Shown here piece by piece: positions 36,577 to 48,984 of a stretch of DNA of 64,000 bases (within the stretch, counting starts at the first letter, position 1; the number at the start of each line of letters is the position of its first letter). Origin of the DNA: Rhizophagus clarus (taxonomy: Eukaryota; Glomeromycota; Glomeromycetes; Glomerales; Glomeraceae); contig BLAL01000356.1 of the NCBI GenBank assembly GCA_015698045.1, forward strand, positions 1,116,001 to 1,180,000, written 5' to 3'. A program made the translations under genes and the position numbers. A model generated the notes under the pieces. The model saw only the letters and a list, made by a program, of their open reading frames with translations. It ran no database searches and was not told where the DNA came from.

Positions 36577-36819
36577 TAATATTATGTGATTTTATAAATC
36601 ATGCCTTATATTATTAATGATAAAATAATGTTTTATAATACTTTGAAATAATGTTGTAAAGATGGTAAATACAAGAGTTAATGTGTTTGCAACCCAACAC
36701 AATTACGAAACGCCAGACATGTTCTCATATTCGTGCCCATTTAAAAGTTTCTTAGAGATAAACCTGTTTTTCTGAGAATGACTATATCAAGTTTATGAGA
36801 ATTTTATATATGTAAATCC

Positions 36820-37465
36820 CTATAAAAAATAAGTGTCCGGATAATGTCCAGAAATTGTCTGGAAAAATTGTCTAAATAATTGTCCGGAAATTCTGGACAC
36901 TGTGTGTCCAGAAACTGTTCCGAAAACACTGCATTTCCGGGATATTAGGAATTTGTCCTGAAATTGTCCAGAAATGTATTTTCGTAAAATTTTGCCACAA
37001 AAGATGATCAATGGATAGATGATCATCATTATTCCTTAACCCAAAATTTTTATATCATAGATATATAGTATTTTTGCCTGCTCTGCAATTTTAATTAGTA
37101 CGACAGAAAAGATTTTGAATGTCAGTTTTGTGATTTTTGCATTTTTTTACAAAATTAATTTATCCTTTTTTGGAAATAGTATCCAGAATTTGTCCTGAAC
37201 TTTTTCATGTCCGGAATTTGTCTATCTGGTTTTTTTACTATGTCCAGAATTTGTCCAGGTTTAACTGTTCAGAATTTGTCCAAAATTTTATACCAAACAA
37301 ATACTGGACGAATTCTGGACAAAGTTAGGACATGTCAAAATTTTAAGTATCAGAAGTGTGTCAGACATGTACCAAAAAAGTGGACATTTTCCGGACACAT
37401 CAGATTTATTCCGGACATTTTCCAGACATTTTTGATAACATTTTCCGGACATTTATTTTTTATAG
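36820..37465. mobile_element. Foldback element rich in GTCCGGA/GTCCAGA words
   Basis: The ends are inverted repeats. The left end has CTATAAAAAATAAGTGTCCG and the reverse complement of the right end has CTATAAAAAATAAATGTCCG, with further matches inward (GGATAATGT, GGAAAATGT). Inside, TTGTCCGGAA/TTGTCCAGAA words recur some twenty times, in direct orientation on the left half and mostly inverted on the far right. There is no coding capacity. This is consistent with a non-autonomous DNA element or a palindromic satellite. Confidence 0.6.
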
Positions 37466-38429
37466 GAAATGGGAAAATTATAGACAGAATACCAACTTTT
37501 AATGCACTGTATATGTTTCATTAAAATTCCTCTATATTTCTTCTAGTAATTGCTAAAAGCGATACTATCTCAATGCTTAAAGAGAGTATAAAAGATATAG
37601 GGGGTTAAAATAAAGCGCTTTTATCTGAAGATTACATAAATAAGTATCAATAACCTATGATCATTACGCAAATACTAATCTTTCCATTTATATTATCTTT
37701 AAATTTTTTTTAATGTTCATTTCTTATCGAACTATTTCATAATTATTTTCCATAACGCTAACATCTGCGCGTGTATATCTAATAAATAATCATATAAGTC
37801 GAGAAAAATATGTTAGCTAGTTACATTTTAGATTATAAATGATAACATATCATAATGACAATTTTATTAGTTCCATTAATTATTTATTTCCTTCCAGTAT
37901 TAAATATGTACAGTATATATAGTGAATTATAAATATTCAAAATTATTGCAAGTGAAATTCCAATATGAAAATAATCCATTATGGGAAACCGGATTTATTT
38001 TATATATACAGTATCTGAGTGACATGCTTATACTCTTTATTCTCAAGATATAGATTCTTTATCTTACCTTTCAGTTGCTAAATTTTAATACCGAAAACAA
38101 TTTATTTCCTCCAATACGTAAATTTGGTTTCATTATTCAATAAGATTGAATCTTTTTAGTAGATTAAATAAAACGATCAAAGTACTTTTTTCACATTCCC
38201 ATAAAGGAACCGTTTGGTTAACAAATTTTTAATCTTTTACTTTGACATTATTTAATGGAAATATATTTATTTTACATTTATTGTATTTCATAGGATAAAA
38301 AAGTGGACAAATAAAATTAACTAACACATGTAAAATTATTTTAATAACGTGTACATATGTTTAGAATCATAGTTATAATTTTCTTGCGAGTATGGAAAGT
38401 TCAGCATTAATACCTCTAGTTTGCTTCGA
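37466..38429. other. AT-rich spacer
   Basis: No gene seen. Confidence 0.4.
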
Positions 38430-39330
38430 TGCTATGGCTATTCCTTTTGTAATTTAGAACAAACTGCAGAAGTTTATTTCTAGACAAATCAGAGTATTCT
38501 TTGTCTGTATCCTCTACCATGATTTCTCTTAATACACGTGCAATTTTTTTAGCAAGATTTTCATTATATTATTCTATATCAGAAAATTGTTTTTCTACTA
38601 GACAGTTCCCAAAGTAATATTCAATACTATAAACATGATACTTTTTTTAACTTTTCTATTTTCTTTGATGAAAATGATTTTTCACTTGTAATATTAAAGA
38701 ATCCTTCTGGTGCGTCATAAGGTAATGTATCATATGAATTTTGATCTTTGAATGTCTACTCAAGCCAAAAATCTGATATTTCAATTGAAACTCGATCTAC
38801 GAGTATATTATTTGAATTTAAGTCTTCATGTACTATCAAATTTACATTTAAGTTGCAATTCTATTGAAGGAAATTTCTCTTCTAAATAATTACGAAGTTT
38901 CTTCCTTCCTCATAATCTATTACTAATAAGCATCTGTCTATAATAAAAAAAAAAATATTAATACCATGCACAGAAATGATTATTAAATATTATTTATTTA
39001 TGTTACTCTCTATAGTCATATATTTACTTGAACCAGACGAAGTTATCCCATGGAATCTTAATATATTTTCTTCAGTTGGAACTTTTTCATTTAATCTTAT
39101 CTACAAAATAAATTATTGTTATTATTATTTATCTTTTTTTCTTTTTAGAACGAATAAGTTTTTCTTAAAAAAAAAAAAAGGCTTTCATTAATAACTTACC
39201 TCGCGGACAATTTCTTTGGTAACGATAACATTATCTGTATTAAACGACTTTGATGTTACATATGCTTTATTCCAAAATGCCTTATAAACTTTATTGATCA
39301 TTTTCTAATAAAGCACATTATTCTCAAGTG
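38430..39330 (-). pseudogene. Degenerate TKL kinase
   Basis: Minus-strand exons with recognisable splice sites but broken frames. The N-lobe piece is KVYKAFWNKAYVTSKSF..TKEIVRE followed by GTAAGT at ~39200. Next come EENILRFHGITSSGS, then LLVIDYEEGR shifting into LRNYLEEKFPSIE. The catalytic loop has decayed to VHEDLNSNNILVDR, and the magnesium loop reads ISDFW instead of DFG. LPYDAPEGF follows, then YSIG-like sequence split between frames, and LAKKIARVLREIMVEDTDKEY. At least three frameshifts, two stops and substitutions in HRD and DFG make activity impossible. Confidence 0.65.
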
Positions 39331-39660
39331 CATATTTTTCTATTGAAAATTGTCACTAGTATCGGTAAACATATTGTGATGAGGAATTTACAAATAAAGA
39401 ATTTTACTAGGGATGATTACGAGGGAGAATGTTAGATAGTACGTGTATTAAAAACTTTCGTAGATGAATGGATGAAATATAGGTTGGATATTGAATTCGT
39501 GTAGGAGGACTATTGCAAATCATGCTAGTTCTAACCACATGTTTCTGAAAATCTTTTTTCTGGAGCCAATTATTTAAATGATAATCTTTAATTATAAAAT
39601 TATGTAATTTATCGGATAATAGTCATTCGATAAAACCTCAAAACCTTCTGCAGTGTAGAG

Positions 39661-39960
39661 TTAAGATCCGAGGATCATCCGTGATCCGAATCGGATATCC
39701 GTTCCATCCGACAGATGAGAAATTTTTTTTTACATACAGCCAAATTTATAATTCCTACCAAAATTATAAATTTTTGGCAGTGGCCGTAATTCTGGCCGGA
39801 ATTATATGATCAGCGTATAAATTTCCTTTTTTTGAATAATTGTTATAATTCAGGCTAGCATTATGAAATTATCAGCACTCAAGTGACTGAAATTAAGCCT
39901 GATTCGGATGAATCCGTCATCCGATCCGTCAGATCCGTCGGATGACGGGTGACGACTTAA
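39661..39960. mobile_element. ATCCG-rich foldback element flanked by TTAA
   Basis: A 300-bp block bounded on both sides by TTAA. The ends are imperfect inverted repeats full of ATCCG words: TTAAGATCCGAGGATCATCC on the left, and reverse complement TTAAGTCGTCACCCGTCATC of the right. The centre is AT-rich and has a smaller palindrome (CCAAATTTATAATTCC, CCAAAATTATAAATTT). TTAA is the target of piggyBac-type elements, but with so short a site that link is only a suggestion. Confidence 0.5.
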
Positions 39961-40023
39961 TTAAAAGTAAATCATATCACATGACTCTGTAACACAATGA
40001 GATTTGATTTGTGGAATGTAATT

Positions 40024-40038
40024 TTTATTTCAGAATTG
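40024..40038. repeat. Left target-site duplication of the LINE
   Basis: TTTATTTCAGAATTG, repeated exactly at 48970-48984. Confidence 0.8.
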
Positions 40039-40236
40039 GAATTGGGAAAAAAACTTTCGGTTGTCGATCACATGTCCAAAACTTTCAGAGAAGAATAGTA
40101 CATAGAAACATTTTATTTTACAAGCAAACACCTATTTTTCTTTACATTTTTGAATCGTACAATCAAAATTACGTTAGAAACACATATACAAAAGTTTACA
40201 AATATATCAAAGTTAATTTTTACATAAAAATTCATT

Positions 40237-42471
40237 ATGTCTACTCGTTCTACTAGAAGTTTTACCAGAAACGCATAAAGAAGCTCTTTGAGCGTCAATA
40301 ACAATAATCAAGAAATGATTATGAATGCCAATAATGTAACCCCAGCTAATAACAGCCTACCCAAAGACAACACTTCTGTTTCCTCTTCAACTACACCCAC
40401 GAATGACTCTAATCAACGCAAGGCCTCGAACAAAAGAGTTAGAACCGTGGAAGAAAACAATAATGACATACTTATGACTGATAAAATCAGTCCTATAGAT
40501 ACTCAAACATATACAAACGAGACAGCAACACCACAAACAATAGTCTTAGTTTCCTTGAATGAATCGCTTCACGCACCCAAGAACGATGAAAACCGTCTTG
40601 CTACTGCACCCAATGAAGATCAATCAGGGGCTAATTCAAAAACTGATCTATCCAATAAAGGAAAGAACAAAATGATAGACACCAATCAAGATATGCTTAT
40701 GCACGAACAACTTGATTTATCCAACTTTAAGGGGGAACAAATTTTTAGACTCTTTTGCCCTCTCAATCATTTTCCCGATAATAACAACCCACACGAGGTT
40801 CTCAACAGAGTGCGTTCACATTTTGCTAATAAAGAAACTTTTAAAGGATGTTCCATAGACACCATATGTAAAATTTCCATAATTGTCTTAACCTTCACAA
40901 GTGACGTTGACAAGAGCGCATTTGACGGCATTAACATTGGATTATTGAAAGTCACATTCCATGACTTTAATGAGGAAAACACTTCTAATATCATCCAACA
41001 AGAATTAATGAAAATATTCAACCGCAGCATCAAATTCGTAGACATACCAAACTCATATCCTACTGACATGTTCGACAATATCGTACAAAATCAATATGGC
41101 AAAATACTCACATACAAAGAAATCATCAGACAAAGACGTAATACCACTCAACAATAGAGACCAAATCAACGAAACTACAAACCACAACCACCCATTTACA
41201 AACAAATACATGTCATTTTTAAAGACGAACAACCAGTTAAGAATTTCTTTACCAAAGAAATTTATAGCCTTAAAATTGAAAATTGGCTTTGTCGTATTTT
41301 ACCTGCTGATTATACCCATCCAGAACACAACAAAAGAAGCAAATTTGGCTACAAAATAACAGGTCTACCAATGAACACACAACTTGGAGATCTACACCCT
41401 ATCCTTACCCGTATCAACGCACAAACATGTATCTTCGCGCCTACAAATAATAGACAACTACAAAAAGTAGCTTACGTTTACATTAAAGAGAAAGACTACA
41501 AAGAACAAATCTTTCGTATCAAATGCTTCAACACAACCATCTATGCTTTTCCACAAACTATACGTCTCTCATGTACTGTTTGTGGAGATCCCACCCATGA
41601 ATACACAAACTGCACTAATAAACAAGATCCTAATCAATGCCCTAAAGCTTTAATAATTGACAGAAATCAAAACAAAAAACCAACCATCAATCAGCAGATT
41701 TATAATCAATTTAAATCAATCATTGTCACACACAATGGGGAATGAATTATCCGTATGGATCAAAACAAATATCAAAATCAGAAACAACCAGCGAAATTTA
41801 GTCAGCCTCCTCCATATATTCCAAACATACCAGATAACTCAACAAAAATCAATCGTTTAGAACAAGAAATAAACGCATTAAAAACACAACTCAAAACATT
41901 GGTCGATGAAAACACAATATTAAAAAAGGAACTCACAATGGTCAAAGAAAGCATCACAACCAATACTAAAAAACTTCTATACATGAAAAAGCAATTAAAT
42001 CATGTTAATACCAAGTCAGATATCATGATTCAGAAACTTGATGAAATCTCTTTATATCAAAATACCCCTTCTTTGCATATAACCAGAGAAGAATTCACAA
42101 TCCCAACAAACGCAACTACCACTTTACATCCTACCATAGCAAATAAACCAATCTTAAATACTAATAATAATAACATCCCCATAGAATGACAACGAAAAAT
42201 CCAGGTAGTCTCATTACCCGTCTATGAGGGTCAGAATACATCATCTGGACCTGTACAATATCCAATGGAAGACATCAACTCTATCCAAGGACATTCAGAA
42301 CTTGGTAGAATGGAAAGAGAATATGATGCTGAATATTACGACCAAACCAATGAGAATGATACCTACAACTATAACAACACAGAGGCTCAAGACGAAAACG
42401 CAGGACTTCTTTCACATTTTACTAATTATATTGGAGGCAACAGCAGGGTGCTGAACCCTTTTCAGTACTGA
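40237..42471 (+). pseudogene. LINE ORF1 (nucleic-acid-binding protein) with nonsense codons
   Basis: One continuous reading frame from ATG at 40237 (MSTRSTRSFTRNA) interrupted by TAA 40276, TAG 41155, TGA 41743 and TGA 42187, otherwise unshifted to TGA at 42469. The N-terminal third is Asn/Ser/Thr-rich. A globular middle runs ~40720-41570 and a CX2CX4HX4C zinc knuckle (CTVCGDPTHEYTNC) lies at ~41575-41620. A coiled coil follows at ~41840-42050 (NRLEQEINALKTQLKTLVDE). ORF1 proteins coat the element RNA. The lesions are single-base nonsense changes rather than indels, as expected from mutation after insertion. Confidence 0.8.
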
Positions 42472-42479
42472 AACCCATT

Positions 42480-45400
42480 TTTTCGCCAAAGTTATCCATA
42501 CAGATTATGAAGGAACTTCGAAAACTCCTTCAAAAGTACCTTCAATAATAGATACATACGTCAATATCAAAACTAAAATCAAAAAATCCACAAAAAAAAT
42601 TAAAAACAAAAAATCAAAAACATCTTTTAACAAACATGATCAGCACACTCAAAATCTTCACAGCAACTCACATAATCATGCTCTCTTAAATAACACAGAC
42701 TACTCCTTTACAAATGATAATACCTCTTTCCATAAATCAAAGATTCAGAAAAATAAAATCAAAAACTTTTACAAAAATAAGTCTTCCTCTCATATCAAGA
42801 ATCATATTATAACACCCACACATTTTCTTAACGTTCAATCTCCAAGACCAATCAACAACGCAGATGATTTCATAATGCTTGACGCTATCAATGATTCACA
42901 AGATGAGCGCTTTACCGATTACGTTAAAATAGGTACCATCAACATTTATACGGGCTTCAATAACAAACTGGACACTATCATAGAATACTTCATATATTAT
43001 AATTATAACATCCTCATAATCATGGAAACAGGTTTATTCGAAGACCAAAAAAATGACAAAATACAAAAATTACCTCACTCTACTTTACAAAATGATTATT
43101 TATACATAGTTCATGATCGTACAGGAGATAACAAAGGTTCGGGCATCGCAGCTGTAATGGATTCATTCTTTTATCGACACCTAATATCAAACACAAGAAC
43201 ATACGGTCAAATATTACACCTAAAATTTGGTTTCAAGCAACATGTTTTTTTCCACCTTATTGGAGTATATCTCCCAGCCTCAGTCACTAAGAATAACGCT
43301 ACTTTACGACAAGATTGTTATAATTATATAAACAAAATTCTATTGTCCAATAAACCTCAAGATCATCACCTTATACTGAGAGATTTCAACCCTACATCAT
43401 CAAAAAAGAAAAATCAAAATAGTTCAAACCCTATAGACAATATCATCCCTTTAATAAAACAATTTCAATTCAAAGATGTCGTCAAGCATTTTAATAGTTC
43501 ACCTCCTGCAACACACATAGTCAATCGAATCAACTACATTTTCACCTCTTCAAATCTCCTTCCACATACTTATCATGCGTTTACACATACCATTAATGAG
43601 CATCAATTCTTTTACACAGATCACAAATTAGTGGGTTGTCTAATCAACAAATTCTTCTTCACCACAAAACCTGTCACGCTAACATACAGTAAATTGAATG
43701 ACATACCTTCCTCAGACAAGATCAATTACCGCAATATTACTGCTAACACTTGGAACGAATACGAACAGAACAGCAATACAGCCTTCAATATACCACTACC
43801 TGACATTAAATCACAAGAAGATCTAGATCAGGCGTGGTCTCACTTCGTTAATTTGATCGATGATTTGAAATCCATATTGCCAAAGAAAAAATCTCCTCAA
43901 AATCCCTACAGTGCGCCTCTGAAACTGAGATAAGCTCATAACAAAGTCTTTAGACTACAAAGACTCCTACAAACATTCAACACTAAAAGAATCTTACACA
44001 TTTGTAATATCTTACGCACTAGATCTAACACTGACACAACCCTACCCTCATCATATCAGGCAACGAATGATATCAATACTAACCATTGAAACACGTATTG
44101 GAGATCAAATTGGATACTGTATTATAGATTTCTCCTTAATATCACAAAAGCACAAAACAATAATCCAACTATCTCCTCTTTTACAATACCTAAACGTATT
44201 ACGTTAGATAATTTTGAACCCACCAAAAAATACCTTAAACAACTACTCCAAATTTTACGTTTTAACTACAATACAATCAAAAATGAAATTACTAAAAACA
44301 ATATCGAATATTTTGTAGAAGCTTGTAATAACAACTTAACTGAAAACCAATCTAAAATGCTCTACTCTATACTTAACAGGCAACCTAGAACAATCAAACT
44401 CACAAAATTACAATATATCGATGAAAACAATGTTACCACTTTCACTACTGATCCTGATAAAATAGAGTCCTTAACCTGTCAACATTTCCAATCCTACGCT
44501 AGTTCAGTGCATAGTACTCATTACACATCACCCAATGACCTACCATCGCCTTGAAATGAAGTATATTCACCATGTCAGGATATTAATGATAATATATGGT
44601 ATCCCCTCCTACAACCGTTATCGATGGATGATCTAAATTTAGTTATTCATAACGCGGCTAAATACAAAGCACCAGGTTCCTCTAAAATTACCTATGAGAA
44701 TATTAAACACTTAGGTCATCAAGGACGCTCTTATCTTTTACACATATATAATAATTGCTTCAACAACAATTGTATACCTTCAGCTTGGAAACTCGCTTAT
44801 ATCTTTCCAATACCTAAACCTCAGGATTGGAACAGTCAACTGTGCAACACTAGACCCATCACTCTATTGGAAACGCCTAGAAAACTTTATGTTTCCATTC
44901 TATCAAAGCGGCTTAATTTTATTTTGGCTAACAACAATAATATCACCACCTATAACAATCGAGCAGGAATTTTAGGACAATCGTGCTTGGAACCTTTGTT
45001 TGAAATTCAACACAGCATAGGAATTGCTAATAAACTCAACGTCCCCTTCTGGCTAGCTTTACAGGATTTAAGTAAAAATTATGACAGGATGAACATAAGC
45101 CTTTTACGCTTAGCACTTTTGTCAATCAAAATGCCCGTACAATTTACATCAATTTTATGTGATTTATTCACCAACTGCACCAATCAAGTTATCCTACCAA
45201 ACAACAATTTAACATCACCTTTTTTAATGAAGCAAGGAATTCACCAGGGAGAAATTATTTCTCCATTACTATGGATCCTCTATTATAACCCGCTTTTCCT
45301 ATACATAAATCAACAGTCAGACCTCTATTTTCAATGCTCATTCAATTGAATTCATCACGTGCTTCACCCAGAATCTGATAATCCCCAACGCTTTTGCTCC

Positions 45401-48400
45401 ACAGTCACGGCTTATCTAGATAACACATCCTGGATAACCAACAACCTTGATCAACTTAACAAAAAACTAAACATTGCTAATTCTTTTTATAAAATAGCTG
45501 ATATCCAAGTCAACTTAGACAAATACCGCATTATTACTAACGTGCCCAAAATTAATTCTGTCACACTATCAATAGATGATCAATTAATCTCCCTTCCCGT
45601 CACCAAAAAAAACACAAAGTGAAAGATTACTTGAAATTCAGATTAATGGGTTCAATAACTACGCTTCCGTCATCAAAAAATTAAAAGCAACAGTTCAAGC
45701 TATGCTCATCACCATTATGAGAAAGGATATAACGCACGACTACATCACCTATCTCATCAATAAAATCTTGCTACCGCGTCTCAAATATCAGATGCAATTC
45801 ACTATTTTATCTTACTCTAAAACTCAAGAAATCATGGCACCTCTTAAAAAACTTTTTAAACACAAATTTAATCTTTCAACTTCAACTCCTAATTATGTTA
45901 TATATAATTCCTTATTTCCTTATATTAATGACCTTTTCGCTAATCAGGTTAAATCCCAAAGCAGCATTCTCACAGCTTTATTCAACACGCCAATTTTATC
46001 TCCAATAGCCCTTCACAAAATCACGTACACACTGAAAGAACTTTGGTTACCTTTCTTCCCTTTATCCATCATACCCTTTTATAATACTTTAGTGCGACCC
46101 ACTTACTTAACCAAAGCTATTCGATTATTGAATTCATACAATATTAATATTTTGCCGAACTTTGATTTAACCACTTTGCAAGGAAGATATCCAATCAGGA
46201 ATTATGTACTCGACTTGGACGCCAAGACATTAAAATCTTTGTCTAGAAAACGAATCTTATACATGGACCAGTTGGTTTCTCTATCAGGACATCACCTTTT
46301 AACATGAGAAGAAGTAAAAATCGTCAATAAAAATAACTACAAAGAACCCAAACCTAAATGGTTTTCACATATTGAAGTTAATTACACGCTTAGCAATCAT
46401 AGAAGGCTCATCACTCCTCTACATGATATCATAGTTTACAACTATAATGTGACACATCCACATATTCCAAAAAACACTCATGACAACAATATATATCATC
46501 CACGCTCACAATTCATAGCTTTTTGGAACAACAACTGCCCAAAAGAAAAAGCTGACCTAGTCTTAGGGAAAACCATCGAACAGGATAATATTTACGATAC
46601 ATCAATCACCTTTTTTCAACACTACATCCCATTGTCTTTAACCGCAATGTATAATTCAAATACCTCTCTTACCCCTAACAGTAGTCACCATGCTATTTAC
46701 CCTTATCCTGGCTGTCACATACGAGAGCCTAACTATCGTCTAGGTTACAAATACACTTGCATTGGAAGCATCAAAACCTCCTCATGTAATATAATTAAAA
46801 CAACACCTTATAATCATGATTGGGTTAGAAAATTTAATTCAACATATTTACCCAAAACTTCTTTATTATTAAACAAACCATTACATTTAATTCGCCTTAC
46901 TTCGTATAATGATTACTTAAATCTTTTTTTGTCCACCCCTACTTCATATAACACCAGTAATCGTAACGATTCAACCTCTAATACTACTTATTTACCTGTT
47001 TTTTCCTCTTTTGATTTTGATTTTTCTTTTGTTTCTAAATGTTTACTAGTATCATCTTTTTATATTAATCAATTTAAAAATAGTTTGATTACTTTTAGCC
47101 CTTATCGATCTTTAACTTCTTCACAGATGGATCATTAAGTCACATTGGAACTCCTGAATGTCGATACGGTTTTGGTTGGATTCAAGTGGCTCCAAACACA
47201 CCCAGATTACAATTCCAAGGATGCTCTTGCTTTTCACCTTCTTCAACTCGTGCTGAAATATTTTCCATTTTGACAGTTTTACTCAGCATTCCTTCAAACA
47301 GCTCGTGCGTTATCAATACCAACTCGCAAAATTGTACTACCACCTTTTACAACTTCCTCAACAAACACCACACGCTCTCCATTAGGTAACAATTAAAAAT
47401 TAACAACTATGACTTATGGTATACTATCAGAGAACTGGTCTTTCAGAAACACCTTTTAGTTACCTTTGTAAAGGTGAAAGCTCACAATGGCATAGCAGAT
47501 AATGATATAGCTGATAATTTAGCTAAAGCTGGCGCTTTGGGAACTGATCCCATTCTAATCAATCCTCGTTTCATATCTACTCAGTTGGCGACAGTCATTT
47601 GGAACGGAATGGCTCCTATTATTACTAATATTAGAAAATTCTGCAACACTCCTACAGCAGCAGCTGAATTTACTAGGCTCATGAATAGCTCTTTGTACGC
47701 ACCTATTACAAATAGTATCCTAGCTAATTTAATCGACTGGAACCTCACATCTAAGTGGATCAAATATAACCCTTTGGATTCTCCAACAAGCTGAAAATTA
47801 TCGGCCATCCAAGCATATAAAGTCAAATCAGCCACTTTTCACTTACCAACCCTTCACAAACGCCAGTTATTTTATCTAGCTTTATATCCGAAGCTACCCC
47901 TATTGTGCCCTACTTGTGACCAGGAACCAGACACGAACAACCACATTAGACATTGCATTCATTCAGTGAACGCTCTATTTGGCATACTATTGAAACACTC
48001 TGCCACGTTAATTGACACATTAAACTCTCTTCCAAGAGACTTTCTAGTTGATAACAACATTGTTGCTCACATTACTTTGTATAATTTTTTCCCTAGAATC
48101 AATAACAACCCCATCAATTTTATTACAGACGTTCATCGATTACTTATACACAACTTTTTCCCAAAATTATTGACCACTTTGGTTTCTCACTTAATTCCTC
48201 GACATGCTAACCTTCAGAACAAAATCATATTAGACTTATTTTCAGCTATACAGCACGATATCCACAACGATATCTGGAACATACACGCTCAAAATATTCA
48301 CGATTTTGAAAAGTCCATCCTCAATATCACAAAAAGAGACAAAAAATCTTATTGTTCAACTTTTCGCTCGCCTAAAAGACGTACGTTAAACACCCACAAG

Positions 48401-48619
48401 CGTTCACACAATACTGCTTTCCCTATTTTAAATATAGACAACAACACACCAAACCTCGCCAATGACCCTCATCGAGTTCACCACAATTCACGACACTCAT
48501 CGTTCGATCCTTTTAACGTAATAGAAAATTTTGACCTATTGGCCAGATTTAACCAAGACGCGTTTATCAGATATACTAGTTGTAATTTCTTACACTCGGG
48601 TTCATGGCACATGCATTGA
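42480..48619 (+). pseudogene. LINE ORF2: endonuclease, reverse transcriptase, RNase H, zinc finger
   Basis: One frame, open from about 42480, with the first clear domain at 42914. The APE-type endonuclease (to ~43660) has GTINI, MET, RDFN where GDFN is usual, and a terminal DHKL. The reverse transcriptase (~44640-45460) has NTRPITLLETPRKLY, ALQDLSKNYDRM, IHQGEIISPLLW and a catalytic box YLDN where YxDD is expected. RNase H (~47118-47540) has FTDGS, TRAEIFSIL and AHNGIADNDIADNLAKA, but NTNSQN in place of the third aspartate. A C-terminal CPTCDQEPDTNNHIRHC finger lies at ~47906. Stops interrupt it (for example after LKLR at 43930 and at 44552, 45347), and 45620-47110 is read in another frame, returning to the original frame at RNase H. 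No active protein can come from this copy. Confidence 0.85.
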
Positions 48620-48969
48620 GCTAATACTGACATTTTTAATATAGATTTTTCTTCTTCTCTTTTTTATAAATATTTTTACAATAACCGGTTTTTTGGTTCT
48701 TTATCAGGTTTTAATTTTTATTTTTACGCTTAATGTATCACCTTTTTTTCTTTTTTTCTTTTTTTTTTGGGATTTTTAGGTAGTTCTTTACACTAGTGAT
48801 TTAGGTTATCTCTTTTACATTGATAATAACTAAATCGGATCCCGACATAGATATAGTTTCTATATTTAGTTGTATTTATGTACTCTGACATTATGGCTTG
48901 TTTTGACAAGTATTTATGTCTCCACATGTACGAGATGATCCTCCAGTAAAAATAAAAATAAAAATAAAA

Positions 48970-48984
48970 TTTATTTCAGAATTG
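48970..48984. repeat. Right target-site duplication of the LINE
   Basis: Exact copy of 40024-40038, directly after the AAAAT tail. Confidence 0.8.

Larger units (their letters stand above)
40039..48969 (+). mobile_element. LINE (non-LTR retrotransposon) of 8.9 kb, full structure, mutated
   Basis: Exact 15-bp target-site duplication, 5' leader of ~200 bases, a zinc-knuckle ORF1, an ORF2 with endonuclease, reverse transcriptase, RNase H and a C-terminal zinc finger, a 350-base 3' region and a tail of AAAAT repeats (48946-48969). The order EN-RT-RNase H fits the I/Tad-like group of LINEs. All parts are present, so the insertion was probably full-length. Nonsense codons and shifts accumulated afterwards. 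The base composition (C-rich on the coding strand, GC higher than flanks) is unlike the host DNA around it. Confidence 0.9.
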
